DNA of 48,147 nucleotides from JAZDRH01 sp047470865 (lineage in GTDB: Bacteria > Pseudomonadota > Gammaproteobacteria > Pseudomonadales > Pseudomonadaceae): contig NZ_JAZDRH010000023.1 of the NCBI RefSeq assembly GCF_047470865.1, positions 1 through 48,147 on the forward strand. The letters run 5' to 3'. The position numbers were made by a program, and so were the translations under genes. How positions within the stretch are numbered: the stretch's first letter is position 1; every line of letters begins with the position of its first letter. This document shows positions 25,463 to 34,409 of this stretch, in pieces. Below the pieces are notes generated by a model that was not told where the DNA came from, ran no database searches, and worked only from the letters and a program-made list of their open reading frames with translations.

Positions 25463-26020
25463 ATGTATTGTTTAGCCATGTCCTCTTTCGAGCAATGGGG
25501 CTCTGAGCCTACCAAACATCCTATATATGATGCTTGGTTGTTTAATCAAGCGCTTCTAACCCAGCAACTACGTGATTTAAGCCAGCAATGCTTCAGTGTT
25601 CAGCCGATTGTGGAAGAATGGCAGATCTTGCGCGATGACGAGTGCCAAGCTCTGAATTTACCCTTAGGCTCTAGAGGTTGGGTGCGCGAAGTTTATCTAC
25701 AAGGGCGACAACAAAACTGGGTCTATGCTCGAAGTGTAGCGGCTCTGAGCCAATTGCAAGCGTTGAACTTCGATTTAGCCAGCTTGGGCACTCAATCTTT
25801 AGGCGAATTACTCTTTCAGCAGCATGCTTTTGTACGAGGACCACTACAAGCCAAGCACTACCCAACCCACTTACTACCTCAAGCGATACACTCAGAACAA
25901 CCCAGCAACACTTATTGGGCACGCCGTTCATGCTTTTCACATGCAGCTTTAACCATTTTGGTAATGGAAGTATTCTTACCTCAGCTTTGGCAGGCCGTTA
26001 CAGACAACACCTCAATGTAG
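25463..26020 (+). CDS. ubiC: Chorismate pyruvate-lyase UbiC
   Basis: UbiC removes pyruvate from chorismate to give 4-hydroxybenzoate, the first committed step of ubiquinone synthesis. The 185-residue protein shows the active-site arginine in GSRGWVREVYLQG (R75), the WVYARSV strand, the LG..SLGELLFQQHAFVRGPLQ stretch, and the glutamate in LVMEVFLPQLW (about 173), as in the E. coli enzyme. The start may be the ATG at 25463 or the one at 25478 (MSSFEQWG). Neither has a strong ribosome site. ubiA follows after 17 bases, so the first two steps are encoded together. Confidence 0.9.
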   Translation: MYCLAMSSFEQWGSEPTKHPIYDAWLFNQALLTQQLRDLSQQCFSVQPIVEEWQILRDDECQALNLPLGSRGWVREVYLQGRQQNWVYARSVAALSQLQALNFDLASLGTQSLGELLFQQHAFVRGPLQAKHYPTHLLPQAIHSEQPSNTYWARRSCFSHAALTILVMEVFLPQLWQAVTDNTSM

Positions 26021-26037
26021 GTGGAGATAGCATAAAC

Positions 26038-26931
26038 ATGTACATTAAATTTCTTAAATCACTGAATAAATTGCATCCTAGAGCTTGGGATTTTATTCAG
26101 TTAATGCGCTTTGACCGCCCTATTGGTATTTATCTTTTATTGTGGCCAACATTATGGGCGCTCTGGATTGCGAGCAAGGGCAGTCCTAGCCTTATAAATG
26201 TAATTATTTTTTGTTTAGGTGTAGCCCTTACTCGCGCCGCTGGCTGCTGCATTAACGATTATGCTGACCGTGATTTTGATGGTCATGTTGAACGTACAAA
26301 AGAACGCCCACTAGCAACAGGTAAACTTAAGCCTAAAGAAGCTTTAATGACAGGCGCCCTATTACTCATTTTGTGCTTTTTATTGGTTTTATTCACTAAT
26401 ATAACGACCATACTTTGGTCATTCGGCGCTGTTGCTTTAGCGGCACTCTACCCCTTTACCAAACGCTATACATTTTACCCCCAAGTGGTATTGGGCGCGG
26501 CTTATTCATGGGGCATTATTTTAGCCTTTACGGCTGAAACTGAAAGCGTGCCTGCCTATGCTTGGTTGTTGTATATCGCCAATCTGCTATGGACAGTTGC
26601 ATATGACACTTACTACGCCATGGCTGATCGTGAGCACGATTTAAAAATTGGTGTAAAATCAACCGCTATTGTTTTTGGCGATGCTGATCGCATTATTATC
26701 TTTAGCTTGCAATGGCTTATGCTTGGCTGCTTAGTATTGGCTGGTTCACGCTTTGAATTAGGTGTTTATTTCTACACAGGACTTTTAGTCGCAGCTGTGC
26801 TTTTTTGCTATGAGTTTTATCGCACCCGTAATAAAGAGCCACTAGTGTGCTTTCATATGTTTTTGCATAACCACTGGGCTGGCTTAGCTATCTTTGTTGG
26901 ATTGGTAGCTCACTATGGCTTAGCGAATTAA
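26038..26931 (+). CDS. ubiA: 4-hydroxybenzoate polyprenyltransferase UbiA
   Basis: UbiA is an inner-membrane prenyltransferase that attaches the polyprenyl chain to 4-hydroxybenzoate. The 297-residue protein has about nine membrane helices and both Asp-rich Mg-diphosphate motifs: NDYADRDFDGHVERT (73-87) and YDTYYAMADREHDLKIG (about 195-211). The frame is open far upstream through ubiC, but the ATG at 26038 (MYIKFLKSLNKLHPRAWDF) matches relatives and has GGAG upstream. It is co-transcribed with ubiC. Confidence 0.95.
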   Translation: MYIKFLKSLNKLHPRAWDFIQLMRFDRPIGIYLLLWPTLWALWIASKGSPSLINVIIFCLGVALTRAAGCCINDYADRDFDGHVERTKERPLATGKLKPKEALMTGALLLILCFLLVLFTNITTILWSFGAVALAALYPFTKRYTFYPQVVLGAAYSWGIILAFTAETESVPAYAWLLYIANLLWTVAYDTYYAMADREHDLKIGVKSTAIVFGDADRIIIFSLQWLMLGCLVLAGSRFELGVYFYTGLLVAAVLFCYEFYRTRNKEPLVCFHMFLHNHWAGLAIFVGLVAHYGLAN

Positions 26932-26958
26932 ATACACAGCAGTAGCTTTTGTGATGCA

Positions 26959-26976
26959 TTGTCATATAACTGCAAT
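26959..26976 (+). promoter_or_regulatory. Pho box upstream of phoB
   Basis: TTGTCATATAACTGCAAT matches the PhoB consensus CTGTCATAAATCTGTCAT at 13 of 18 positions, including both CT/TG cores with the correct eleven-base repeat. TATCTA at 26985-26990 can act as the -10 box. This supports autoactivation of phoBR under phosphate starvation. Confidence 0.7.
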
Positions 26977-27027
26977 AATTTCGTTATCTAATGTAAACAT
27001 AACTAATGCAATTATTGAGAACAGGAC

Positions 27028-27717
27028 ATGACTGGCAAGCGTATACTTATTGTTGATGATGAAGCGCCTATTCGAGAAATGATTATGGTGGCTTTAGAGA
27101 TGGCAGGTTACGAATGCCTCGAAGCAGAAAATACACAGCAGGCGCACAGCATTATTGTTGACCAAAAACCTGATTTATTACTGCTGGACTGGATGCTACC
27201 AGGAACCTCTGGCATTGAATTTGCCCGCCGCCTTAAGCGTGATGACCTGACAAATGAATTACCTATTATAATGCTCACGGCAAAAGGTGAAGAAGATAAT
27301 AAAATCCTCGGACTAGAAGTAGGTGCTGATGATTATATTACTAAGCCTTTTTCACCACGAGAATTAGTTGCTCGATTAAAAGCTGTTCTGCGCCGTTCAG
27401 GCATTGTAGATAACGACGACCCTATTGAAATTGGCGAGCTCATTCTTGATCCAGTTAGTCAGCGTGTTACAAGTAGCGGTAACCCTATTAACTTAGGCCC
27501 TACTGAATATCGTCTTTTACTATTCTTTATGACTCACCAAGAACGTGCCTACACACGAGGTCAACTACTTGATCAGGTGTGGGGAGGAAATGTGTATGTT
27601 GAAGAAAGAACTGTTGATGTACATATCCGGCGGTTGCGTAAAGCACTTGGTGAAAAACATGAAAACTTAGTGCAAACCGTACGTGGTACAGGGTATCGTT
27701 TCTCTACCAAGATCTAG
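27028..27717 (+). CDS. phoB: Phosphate regulon response regulator PhoB
   Basis: This is an OmpR-type response regulator of 229 residues, the normal length. The receiver domain has the acidic pair D10-D11, phosphoacceptor D54 (LLLDWMLPG), the switch Thr in MLTAKGEED and the conserved Lys in ITKPFSPREL (K106). The winged-helix C-terminal domain reads LGPTEYRLLLFFMTHQERAYTRGQLLDQVWG and ends with the recognition-helix region VEERTVDVHIRRLRKAL and VRGTGYRF. It activates phosphate-starvation genes when phosphorylated by PhoR, which is encoded 15 bases downstream. The ribosome site is AGGAC. Confidence 0.96.
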   Translation: MTGKRILIVDDEAPIREMIMVALEMAGYECLEAENTQQAHSIIVDQKPDLLLLDWMLPGTSGIEFARRLKRDDLTNELPIIMLTAKGEEDNKILGLEVGADDYITKPFSPRELVARLKAVLRRSGIVDNDDPIEIGELILDPVSQRVTSSGNPINLGPTEYRLLLFFMTHQERAYTRGQLLDQVWGGNVYVEERTVDVHIRRLRKALGEKHENLVQTVRGTGYRFSTKI

Positions 27718-27732
27718 CAAGGCACTATTATT

Positions 27733-29031
27733 GTGAAAGCAAATTGGTCGCAACGATTATTCGCTAAACTATCGTTGATTTTTATTGCTTGTTTATTGCT
27801 TGGGGCAATCACAGGCTTTTATGCATGGTCATTCGTTATTGGTTTAACCTTAATTGTTGCTTGGCAATTTAGGCAATTATTGCGCCTACTTAGTTGGCTT
27901 GCACAGGAGCAACATAGCGAGCCTCCGAATAGCTATGGTCTATGGGGTGCTGCCTTTGACAGCATTTATCACCTGCAACAAAAAAATCAACAAACACAAG
28001 CAGAGCTAAAAAGCATCATCACACGTGTGCAAAGCTCAACATCAGCACTCAAAGATGGGGTTATTACTTTGGAGGCCAATGGCACTCTTAACTGGTGGAA
28101 CCCCGCAGCCACCCGAATGTTGCGCCTTAAGCATCCACAAGACAGCCAGCAAGCTATTTATAATCTTATTCGGCATCCTCATTTTAAAGAGTTCTACTTA
28201 GGTAATACTGAGGATGAATTTATTCTTGAATCACCTTATAACGATCAATTAATACTACAGTTTCATCGCACTCGCTTTGGTGCTGGCGAGCAAATGCTGC
28301 TAGTGCGTGACGTATCCCGTGTGCATCATCTTGAGCAAATGCGTAAAGACTTCGTTGCCAATGTTTCTCATGAATTGCGCACGCCACTTACTGTTATTCG
28401 TGGCTACTTAGAAACCTTGCTTGATAATGCTGGCGAGCGATTAAACCCACGCTGGTCACGCGCGCTACAACAAATGCAGCAGCAAAGCGAGCGTATGCAG
28501 CTTCTCGTCAACGACCTGCTATTGCTGGCTCGCTTAGAAACAACAGAGCATGCCACCCATTACATGGAAGTAGACTTAACCTCCCTCTTACAAAATATTG
28601 TGAATGATGCACAAAGTTTATCTGCCGAAAAGCATTCCATCTCTTTAGAGGTTCAAAGTGCTGCACATATTTTCGCAAGCGCCAGTGAGCTGCATAGCGC
28701 CTTTGCCAATATCATTTTTAATGCAGTAAAGTACTCCCCTGACGGTGGTGATATCAAGGTCAGGCTATGGGAGGACGATGACAGTATACATGTCTCTGTG
28801 CAAGACCATGGCTTAGGTATTGAAAGCAAGCACTTACCCCGCTTAACTGAGCGTTTTTATCGCGTTGATTCTAGTCGTAATAGCCAAAGTGGAGGTACAG
28901 GCTTAGGTTTGGCTATTGTTAAACATGTGCTATTACGTCACCAAGGCAGCTTAGAAATTAATAGTGTTTTAGGCCAAGGCAGTTTATTTATTTGTCACTT
29001 TACAAAAAATAATTATGAACAAATTACTTGA
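27733..29031 (+). CDS. phoR: Phosphate regulon sensor kinase PhoR
   Basis: This is a membrane histidine kinase of 432 residues. Two hydrophobic stretches lie near 10-45 with almost no periplasmic loop, as is usual for PhoR, which reads phosphate through the Pst/PhoU system and not directly. A PAS domain follows (about 95-190, VITLEANGTLNWWNPAA), then the HisKA motif FVANVSHELRTPLT with H213, and the ATPase boxes NIIFNAVKYSP, DHGLGIESKHL and GGTGLGLAIVKH. The start is a GTG with AAGG about ten bases ahead. It is in an operon with phoB. Confidence 0.95.
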   Translation: MKANWSQRLFAKLSLIFIACLLLGAITGFYAWSFVIGLTLIVAWQFRQLLRLLSWLAQEQHSEPPNSYGLWGAAFDSIYHLQQKNQQTQAELKSIITRVQSSTSALKDGVITLEANGTLNWWNPAATRMLRLKHPQDSQQAIYNLIRHPHFKEFYLGNTEDEFILESPYNDQLILQFHRTRFGAGEQMLLVRDVSRVHHLEQMRKDFVANVSHELRTPLTVIRGYLETLLDNAGERLNPRWSRALQQMQQQSERMQLLVNDLLLLARLETTEHATHYMEVDLTSLLQNIVNDAQSLSAEKHSISLEVQSAAHIFASASELHSAFANIIFNAVKYSPDGGDIKVRLWEDDDSIHVSVQDHGLGIESKHLPRLTERFYRVDSSRNSQSGGTGLGLAIVKHVLLRHQGSLEINSVLGQGSLFICHFTKNNYEQIT

Positions 29032-29098
29032 ACTTAAGGCTTGATTTTCTATCTAGCGAGCCTCATTCTTTGCATTCCTTAATAACTGAGAGACCCAA

Positions 29099-30454
29099 AT
29101 GGATCCTGACCCCGGAGCTGCTTCTAGCTTTATTGCTGATTTTGGCTTATTAGTCGCTGCTATTGCTTTAATTCTATTAAATGGATTTTTTGTTGCTGCA
29201 GAATTCTCCCTCGTAAAACTCCGTGCTACTCACGTTAAAAGCTTAACTGAACACAGCAATTGGCAAAAACGTATCCTACAAAAAGTACACGCCCAGTTAG
29301 ATGCTTATTTGTCTGCCTGTCAATTAGGTATTACCTTAGCTTCCCTAGGTTTAGGCTGGGTAAGCGAACCTGCATTTACCTTCTTTATAGCCCCTGTTTT
29401 AGAAACTATGGGTATTACTTCGCCTCTCATAGTCCAAACAACCAGCATTATTTTGGCCTTCTTGTTAGTTTCCTACTTGCATATTGTTGTAGGTGAACTA
29501 GCACCTAAATCTTGGGCAATCCGCAGCTCTTACGCTGTAGCTCTATGGACTGCACCGCCTTTATTTGTTTTTTACTGGCTAATGTACCCTGCTATTTTTT
29601 TGCTCAACAGCAGCGCTAACACCATTTTGCATTTTATGGGGCAAGGCAAAGTTAATGAGGCTGACTCCAGTTATAGCAAAGAAGAACTTAAACTTATTCT
29701 AAATGCACGTCACCATCATGACCCTACAGATGAGAGTATGCGGGTTATGGCATCTGTTGCAGAGTTTAATGAACTAGAAGCCATTGACTGGGCAAACTCA
29801 CGGGAAGATTTAATTTTCTTAGAGCGCGATACCAGTCTTATCCAAGCACTGGACATCATTCGTTTGCATAAGTACAGCCGATACCCTATTTTTGAGCGAG
29901 AAACCGAGCGTTTTATTGGCCTTTTGCATATTAAAGATCTATTACTTGCGATGGCGGAATTAAAACCTAATCAAAGCGGGCAGGATCTTACACTGGAAGA
30001 TATTATGCGCCCAATTGATCGCGTAACACCTAATACACCACTTCCTGAAGTACTCCAAAGTTTCCGCAGTGGTGGCGCTCATTTTGCATTAGTGGAGGAA
30101 GCCGATGGCAAAGCTATTGGCTATCTCACTATGGAGGATGTGCTAGAGATCTTTGTAGGTGATATTCAAGATGAATATCGCAAAGCGAATCGTGCCTTAG
30201 TCACCTATAAACCCGGCAAGCTACTTGTACGTGGGGATACGCCGTTGTTTAAGATTGAACGTGAACTACATATCAACCTTGATCACGTAGAGGCCGAAAC
30301 CTTAGCAGGCTTAGTCTATGACACTCTAGGCGGTGTACCAGAAGAAGAACAATCCATTGAAACTAGCGGTCTACATATCAGTATTAAAAAGATGAAAGGC
30401 CCACGCATTTTAATGGCAAAGGTTGTGTTAGCTGAAACAGTTGAGAAGGATTAA
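29099..30454 (+). CDS. CNNM/HlyC-CorC family protein with CBS domains
   Basis: This 451-residue inner-membrane protein has an N-terminal DUF21/CNNM transmembrane domain (LLVAAIALILLNGFFVAAEFSLVKLR, then SLGLGWVSEPAF and VVGELAPKSWAI), a pair of CBS domains (about 210-345; LLHIKDLLLAM and YLTMEDVLEIFVGDIQDE) and a C-terminal CorC/HlyC domain (AETLAGLVYDTLGGVPEE). Members are linked to Mg2+/Co2+ handling; the old name hemolysin is misleading. It lies downstream of phoR after 67 bases and converges, without any gap, on the M23 peptidase gene. Confidence 0.88.
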   Translation: MDPDPGAASSFIADFGLLVAAIALILLNGFFVAAEFSLVKLRATHVKSLTEHSNWQKRILQKVHAQLDAYLSACQLGITLASLGLGWVSEPAFTFFIAPVLETMGITSPLIVQTTSIILAFLLVSYLHIVVGELAPKSWAIRSSYAVALWTAPPLFVFYWLMYPAIFLLNSSANTILHFMGQGKVNEADSSYSKEELKLILNARHHHDPTDESMRVMASVAEFNELEAIDWANSREDLIFLERDTSLIQALDIIRLHKYSRYPIFERETERFIGLLHIKDLLLAMAELKPNQSGQDLTLEDIMRPIDRVTPNTPLPEVLQSFRSGGAHFALVEEADGKAIGYLTMEDVLEIFVGDIQDEYRKANRALVTYKPGKLLVRGDTPLFKIERELHINLDHVEAETLAGLVYDTLGGVPEEEQSIETSGLHISIKKMKGPRILMAKVVLAETVEKD

Positions 30455-31351
30455 TCAATCCCCACCAACAGCAAAGTTTGGCAGGCTATCAATTGGCTGG
30501 TTGAAGTCAAAAGGAATGGACTCAACCGCCAAGCCAATATTGCGTTGCACCACAAAATGCAGGTGCGGCCCAGTACTGTTACCTGTATTGCCTGATTTAG
30601 CAATATAGCTGCCGCGCTCAACGTACTGCCCTTCGGACACGCTCACACTGCCTTTTTGTAAGTGCAAGTAAACACCCATAGTACCATCGTCATGCAACAC
30701 TCGAATAAAGTTACCTGATGGGTTGGTACCACGGCCTGTCTGATTATTTTCCGTTTTAACTACTACGCCAGAGCGGGCTGCCACAATAGGTGTACCTACT
30801 GGCATGGCGATATCTAATGCATAACGCCCTTTAGGCGTAAAGTGACTATAACGGCCGTTTGCACCTTGCGTTAAACGAAATGGGCCGCCTTTCCAAGCTA
30901 GATCATACAGGCTAGTCGTAGGTTTCATACGAGGATCACCCAAAGCATAACGCAGCTTAGGTTTATAGGTCATTTTTTGAGCTGGGTCTGTAGGCGCTAA
31001 GGTCACTAAGCGAATAGCAGTACGTGGCTGTAACACCCAACTAATTGGCTTATCAGGTGCACCTGATACATTGACTAGGTCATTAAGGCTTAATTGGATT
31101 TCAACGGGGGCAAATAGGTCATTGCGCACAATTAAGGTTTCACCGGCTTTATGTCGCTTAGTTTCAAGGCGCACGTCTTTGTCTAAGCGTTCAACCATCC
31201 TGTCGTTGAACACAAAGATCTGCGCACCTTTAGTAACCTTATCTGTGTAAGTAACTACACCATTTTCGTCCGTGTACTTATAAATGGTGACTGCTAATGC
31301 AGGTGTACTCAACACGAATGCTAAGAATGTCAATAAACCTAAACGATACAT
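30455..31351 (-). CDS. M23 peptidase with N-terminal DUF4124 domain
   Basis: This exported LytM-type zinc endopeptidase (298 residues from the ATG at 31351) probably cuts peptidoglycan cross-links. It has a signal peptide (MYRLGLLTFLAFVLSTPALA), a DUF4124 domain (VTIYKYTDENGVVTYTD) and the M23 domain with intact metal ligands: SHFTPKGRYALDIAM (His...Asp), the mid motif YLHLQ and the HLHFVV pair in STGPHLHF. It therefore looks active, unlike the EnvC-like protein at 34410. The frame has a TTG six bases upstream of the ATG; neither has a good ribosome site. Confidence 0.87.
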   Translation of the reverse strand: MYRLGLLTFLAFVLSTPALAVTIYKYTDENGVVTYTDKVTKGAQIFVFNDRMVERLDKDVRLETKRHKAGETLIVRNDLFAPVEIQLSLNDLVNVSGAPDKPISWVLQPRTAIRLVTLAPTDPAQKMTYKPKLRYALGDPRMKPTTSLYDLAWKGGPFRLTQGANGRYSHFTPKGRYALDIAMPVGTPIVAARSGVVVKTENNQTGRGTNPSGNFIRVLHDDGTMGVYLHLQKGSVSVSEGQYVERGSYIAKSGNTGNSTGPHLHFVVQRNIGLAVESIPFDFNQPIDSLPNFAVGGD

Positions 31352-31436
31352 AAGCAATGCATTGTGCTAAAGAAAGGAGCTAAGCATAGCTGAATTACGC
31401 AGAATAGCCTTTGCGCAATGTCATAAAAATAAAACT

Positions 31437-31460
31437 AAAAAGCCAGCAATATGCTGGCTT
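31437..31460 (-). terminator. Rho-independent terminator of secB
   Basis: Read on the minus strand, AGCCAGCA and TGCTGGCT form an eight-base stem with a three-base loop, followed by TTTTTAGTTTTATTTTT. It lies about 18 bases after the secB stop. Confidence 0.85.
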
Positions 31461-31477
31461 TACTAACTAGCTCACAC

Positions 31478-31963
31478 CTAGTGCTGAGCGGCTTGCTCTG
31501 CTTCTTCCATGCGTTGTAACTCTTGTGCGTATAACGCATCAAAGTTAACAGGTGATAGCATCAGTGCTGGAAATGAGCCACGAACCACCATGTTATCTAA
31601 TGCTTCACGTGCATACGGGAACAGGATAGATGGGCAAAATGAACCTAAGGTATGGCTCAACTGTGCTGGCTCAAAACCTGATACTAAGAAAATTCCAGCC
31701 TGTTGTACTTCAGCAATGAAGGCCACTTCCTCAGTTTCACCATTTTTCACAGTAGCTGTTAACGATAATATGACTTCATAAAACTCAGAGTCATCTAAAC
31801 GTATTTGCTGCGTATTGAGCTCCAAACCAACAGAAGGCGCCCACTCGCTGCGAAAAATTTCAGGACTTTTTGGCGCTTCAAATGATAAGTCTTTGACATA
31901 AACACGCTGCAGTGAAAACTGTGGTGTTTGTGCTTCTTCTGTACCTATATTTTGTTCAGACAT
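31478..31963 (-). CDS. secB: Protein-export chaperone SecB
   Basis: SecB is a cytosolic tetramer that holds presecretory proteins unfolded and delivers them to SecA. The 161-residue length is normal. Visible family features are FSLQRVYVKDLSFEAPKSPEIF near the N-terminus, the VILSLTATVKNG strand, AFIAEVQQAGIF, and the CPSILFPYAREALDNMVVRGSFPALML core with the closing NFDALYAQ. An AGGAAG ribosome site stands six bases before the ATG. It follows grxC by 23 bases and is last in the rhodanese-grxC-secB operon. Confidence 0.95.
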   Translation of the reverse strand: MSEQNIGTEEAQTPQFSLQRVYVKDLSFEAPKSPEIFRSEWAPSVGLELNTQQIRLDDSEFYEVILSLTATVKNGETEEVAFIAEVQQAGIFLVSGFEPAQLSHTLGSFCPSILFPYAREALDNMVVRGSFPALMLSPVNFDALYAQELQRMEEAEQAAQH

Positions 31964-31986
31964 TACATCTTCCTTTAATAGAAAAA

Positions 31987-32241
31987 TTAACCTTGCAGCA
32001 GTGTGTCTAACTTGCCTGCATGCTCTAGTGCGTACAGATCATCACAACCACCAACATGTAACTCATTAATCCAAATTTGCGGAACGCTGGTACGATTCGC
32101 CTTAGCGATCATTTCTTGGCGCGCACTAGGGTTTCCATCCACCTTAATTTCAGTGTATAGGATGCCCTTTTGGCTGAGCAACTGCTTTGCTCTATGACAG
32201 AATGGACAGTAATCACTAGAATAAATTGTTACTTGGGCCAT
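31987..32241 (-). CDS. grxC: Glutaredoxin 3 (GrxC)
   Basis: This is an 84-residue dithiol glutaredoxin that reduces disulphides and glutathione adducts at the expense of glutathione. The active site CPFC (C12, C15) follows MAQVTIYSSDY. The cis-Pro loop reads RTSVPQIWINELHVGGCDDLYALE, with TVPQ-type and GGCDD glutathione contacts. The frame is open upstream, but the ATG at 32241 overlaps the rhodanese stop as TAATG, which suggests translational coupling. Confidence 0.94.
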   Translation of the reverse strand: MAQVTIYSSDYCPFCHRAKQLLSQKGILYTEIKVDGNPSARQEMIAKANRTSVPQIWINELHVGGCDDLYALEHAGKLDTLLQG

Positions 32242-32660
32242 TATTTCACCAATGGTAAGTTGTCTTGTTTCCAGTTTGTAATACCGCCTGATAAACGTGC
32301 CACGGTAAAGCCTGCTTTTTTCAGATCGGTACAAATAGGACCTGAATGCACGCCATTAGCGCAGATAATTATAATGGTCTTAGCTTTGTGTTTTTCAAGC
32401 TCACCCATACGACTTTTTAGTTTATCTGCTGGGATATTTAATGAGCCTGTGATGTGCCCTTGGCTAAAATCTTTAGCAGGGCGAATATCAACAACAATAC
32501 CCTCATCCTTATTGACCAGCCCCGTTAACTCGCGGCTAGTAATATTACGTCCGCTACGACTTGAGCTTTGCAAAATAAATAACACCAATAGTACGACAAA
32601 GATACCCGTTAAAATGTAATGGTTTGCTAAAAACTCTATTAATTGCGCAATGAAAGTCAT
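32241..32660 (-). CDS. Membrane-anchored rhodanese-like sulfurtransferase
   Basis: This 139-residue protein has one N-terminal membrane helix (YILTGIFVVLLVLFIL, about 15-30) and a rhodanese domain in which IVVDIRPAKDFSQGHITGSLNIP is the substrate-binding half and the active-site loop is CANGVHSG with the catalytic Cys100. It is normal in length for the family found next to grxC-secB. It should carry persulphide on Cys100; the acceptor is unknown. It is first in the operon and divergent from gpmI. Confidence 0.88.
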   Translation of the reverse strand: MTFIAQLIEFLANHYILTGIFVVLLVLFILQSSSRSGRNITSRELTGLVNKDEGIVVDIRPAKDFSQGHITGSLNIPADKLKSRMGELEKHKAKTIIIICANGVHSGPICTDLKKAGFTVARLSGGITNWKQDNLPLVK

Positions 32661-32795
32661 TTTTCAGATCCAAAGAAAAAATAATCGGCTGAGTATACAC
32701 AGAGCATGCCCCACCATGCATCCTTTAAACATGACTATAGGTGCAGATATCGGTAAACTGAGTACTTATTTCTGTTTTGCCCTGCGAGAATCCCT

Positions 32796-34331
32796 ATGTC
32801 TTTTGCACCTAAACCACTGGTCTTAATCATTTTAGATGGCTTTGGTCATAGCACCACGCCTGAACACAATGCTATTTATAGTGCCAACACACCTGTCTAT
32901 GATCATTTATTAGCCAATTATCCACATGACTTAGTATCAGGTAGCGGCTTAGATGTAGGCTTACCAGATGGACAAATGGGCAACTCTGAAGTTGGACATA
33001 TGAACCTAGGCGCTGGGCGTGTTGTATATCAAGACTTTACACGCATTACCAAAGCCATCAACGAGGGTGATTTTTTCACTAACCCTGCATTAACTTCAGC
33101 TGTAGATAAGGCAGTAAGCGCTGGCAAAGCAGTACATGTTATGGGGTTATTGTCTGATGGTGGAGTGCATAGCCATCAAGATCATATCTTTGCCATGTTA
33201 GAACTGGCAGCCCAACGTGGCGCAGAGAAAATTTATCTCCATGCTTTCTTAGATGGTCGTGATACGCCACCGCGCAGCGCACAAGCAAGCTTAGAAGCAG
33301 CCGATGCTGTGTTTGCCAAATTAGGTAAAGGCAAAACGGCCAGTTTAATTGGTCGTTATTTTGCTATGGATCGTGATAACCGTTGGGATCGTGTTCAACA
33401 AGCCTACGACCTAATAGTAGAGAGCAAAGCACAGTTTACAGCTAACAGTGCTGTTGAGGGCTTAAATGCGGCCTATGCGCGCGATGAAAATGATGAGTTT
33501 GTTAAAGCTACGCGCATTGGCGAAGCCGTAACCATGGAAGATGGCGATGCACTGATCTTCATGAACTTTCGTGCGGACCGCGCGCGCGAAATCACCCGCG
33601 CCTTTGTTGATGCTGAGTTTAACGGCTTTGAGCGCAATCGCAGACCAGCACTGAGCAACTATATTATGCTCACCCAGTACGCGGCTAACATCAAAGCGCC
33701 TTGTGCTTTTGCTCCATTTGAATTAAATAACGTTTTAGGCGAGTACCTCGCTAACAATGGAAAAACTCAGCTACGTATTGCCGAAACAGAAAAATATGCG
33801 CACGTTACCTTTTTCTTCTCAGGTGGACGTGAAGAGCCCTTTGAGGGAGAGGAGCGTATTTTGATTCCATCGCCACAGGTAGCCACCTATGATCTCAAAC
33901 CAGAAATGAGTGCTCCTGAGGTGACAGATAAAATTGTTGAAGCTATTGAACAGCAACGCTACGACGTTATTATTGTGAACTATGCTAATGGCGATATGGT
34001 TGGCCACACTGGCGTGTTCAGCGCTGCGGTAAAAGCGGTAGAGTGCTTAGATGCTTGCTTAGGTCGTATCACCCAAGCTTTAGATAAAGTAGGTGGCGAA
34101 GCATTAATTACTGCTGATCATGGCAATGTTGAAAAAATGGAAGATGAATGCACAGGACAAGCCCATACTGCGCATACCTGTGAGCCAGTACCCTTTATTT
34201 ATATCGGAAAACGCCAAGTCAACATGCGCTCAAACGGTGTATTAGCTGATGTTGCGCCTACCATGCTGACCTTAATGGGTATGCCAATTCCTCAAGAAAT
34301 GACAGGGACTAGCATTATTACCTTAAAATAG
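32796..34331 (+). CDS. gpmI: 2,3-bisphosphoglycerate-independent phosphoglycerate mutase
   Basis: This cytosolic Mn-dependent enzyme interconverts 3- and 2-phosphoglycerate in glycolysis and gluconeogenesis. The 511-residue length is typical. The metal residue of LIILDGFGHS (D14), the phosphoserine nucleophile in GQMGNSEVGHMNLGAGR (S64), HAFLDGRDTPPRSA, IGRYFAMDRDNRWDR, the metal ligands in NYANGDMVGHTG and ADHGNVEKM, and TAHTCEPVPFI are all present. It starts a transcription unit divergent from the rhodanese and continues towards the EnvC-like gene. Confidence 0.96.
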   Translation: MSFAPKPLVLIILDGFGHSTTPEHNAIYSANTPVYDHLLANYPHDLVSGSGLDVGLPDGQMGNSEVGHMNLGAGRVVYQDFTRITKAINEGDFFTNPALTSAVDKAVSAGKAVHVMGLLSDGGVHSHQDHIFAMLELAAQRGAEKIYLHAFLDGRDTPPRSAQASLEAADAVFAKLGKGKTASLIGRYFAMDRDNRWDRVQQAYDLIVESKAQFTANSAVEGLNAAYARDENDEFVKATRIGEAVTMEDGDALIFMNFRADRAREITRAFVDAEFNGFERNRRPALSNYIMLTQYAANIKAPCAFAPFELNNVLGEYLANNGKTQLRIAETEKYAHVTFFFSGGREEPFEGEERILIPSPQVATYDLKPEMSAPEVTDKIVEAIEQQRYDVIIVNYANGDMVGHTGVFSAAVKAVECLDACLGRITQALDKVGGEALITADHGNVEKMEDECTGQAHTAHTCEPVPFIYIGKRQVNMRSNGVLADVAPTMLTLMGMPIPQEMTGTSIITLK

Positions 34332-34409
34332 AACTAGGTCGCAGCGGTGGCTTCCACCTGTCACTGCTGCTCCTTTACAATGACGCATCGATGACTTCTT
34401 AGGCGGTTT

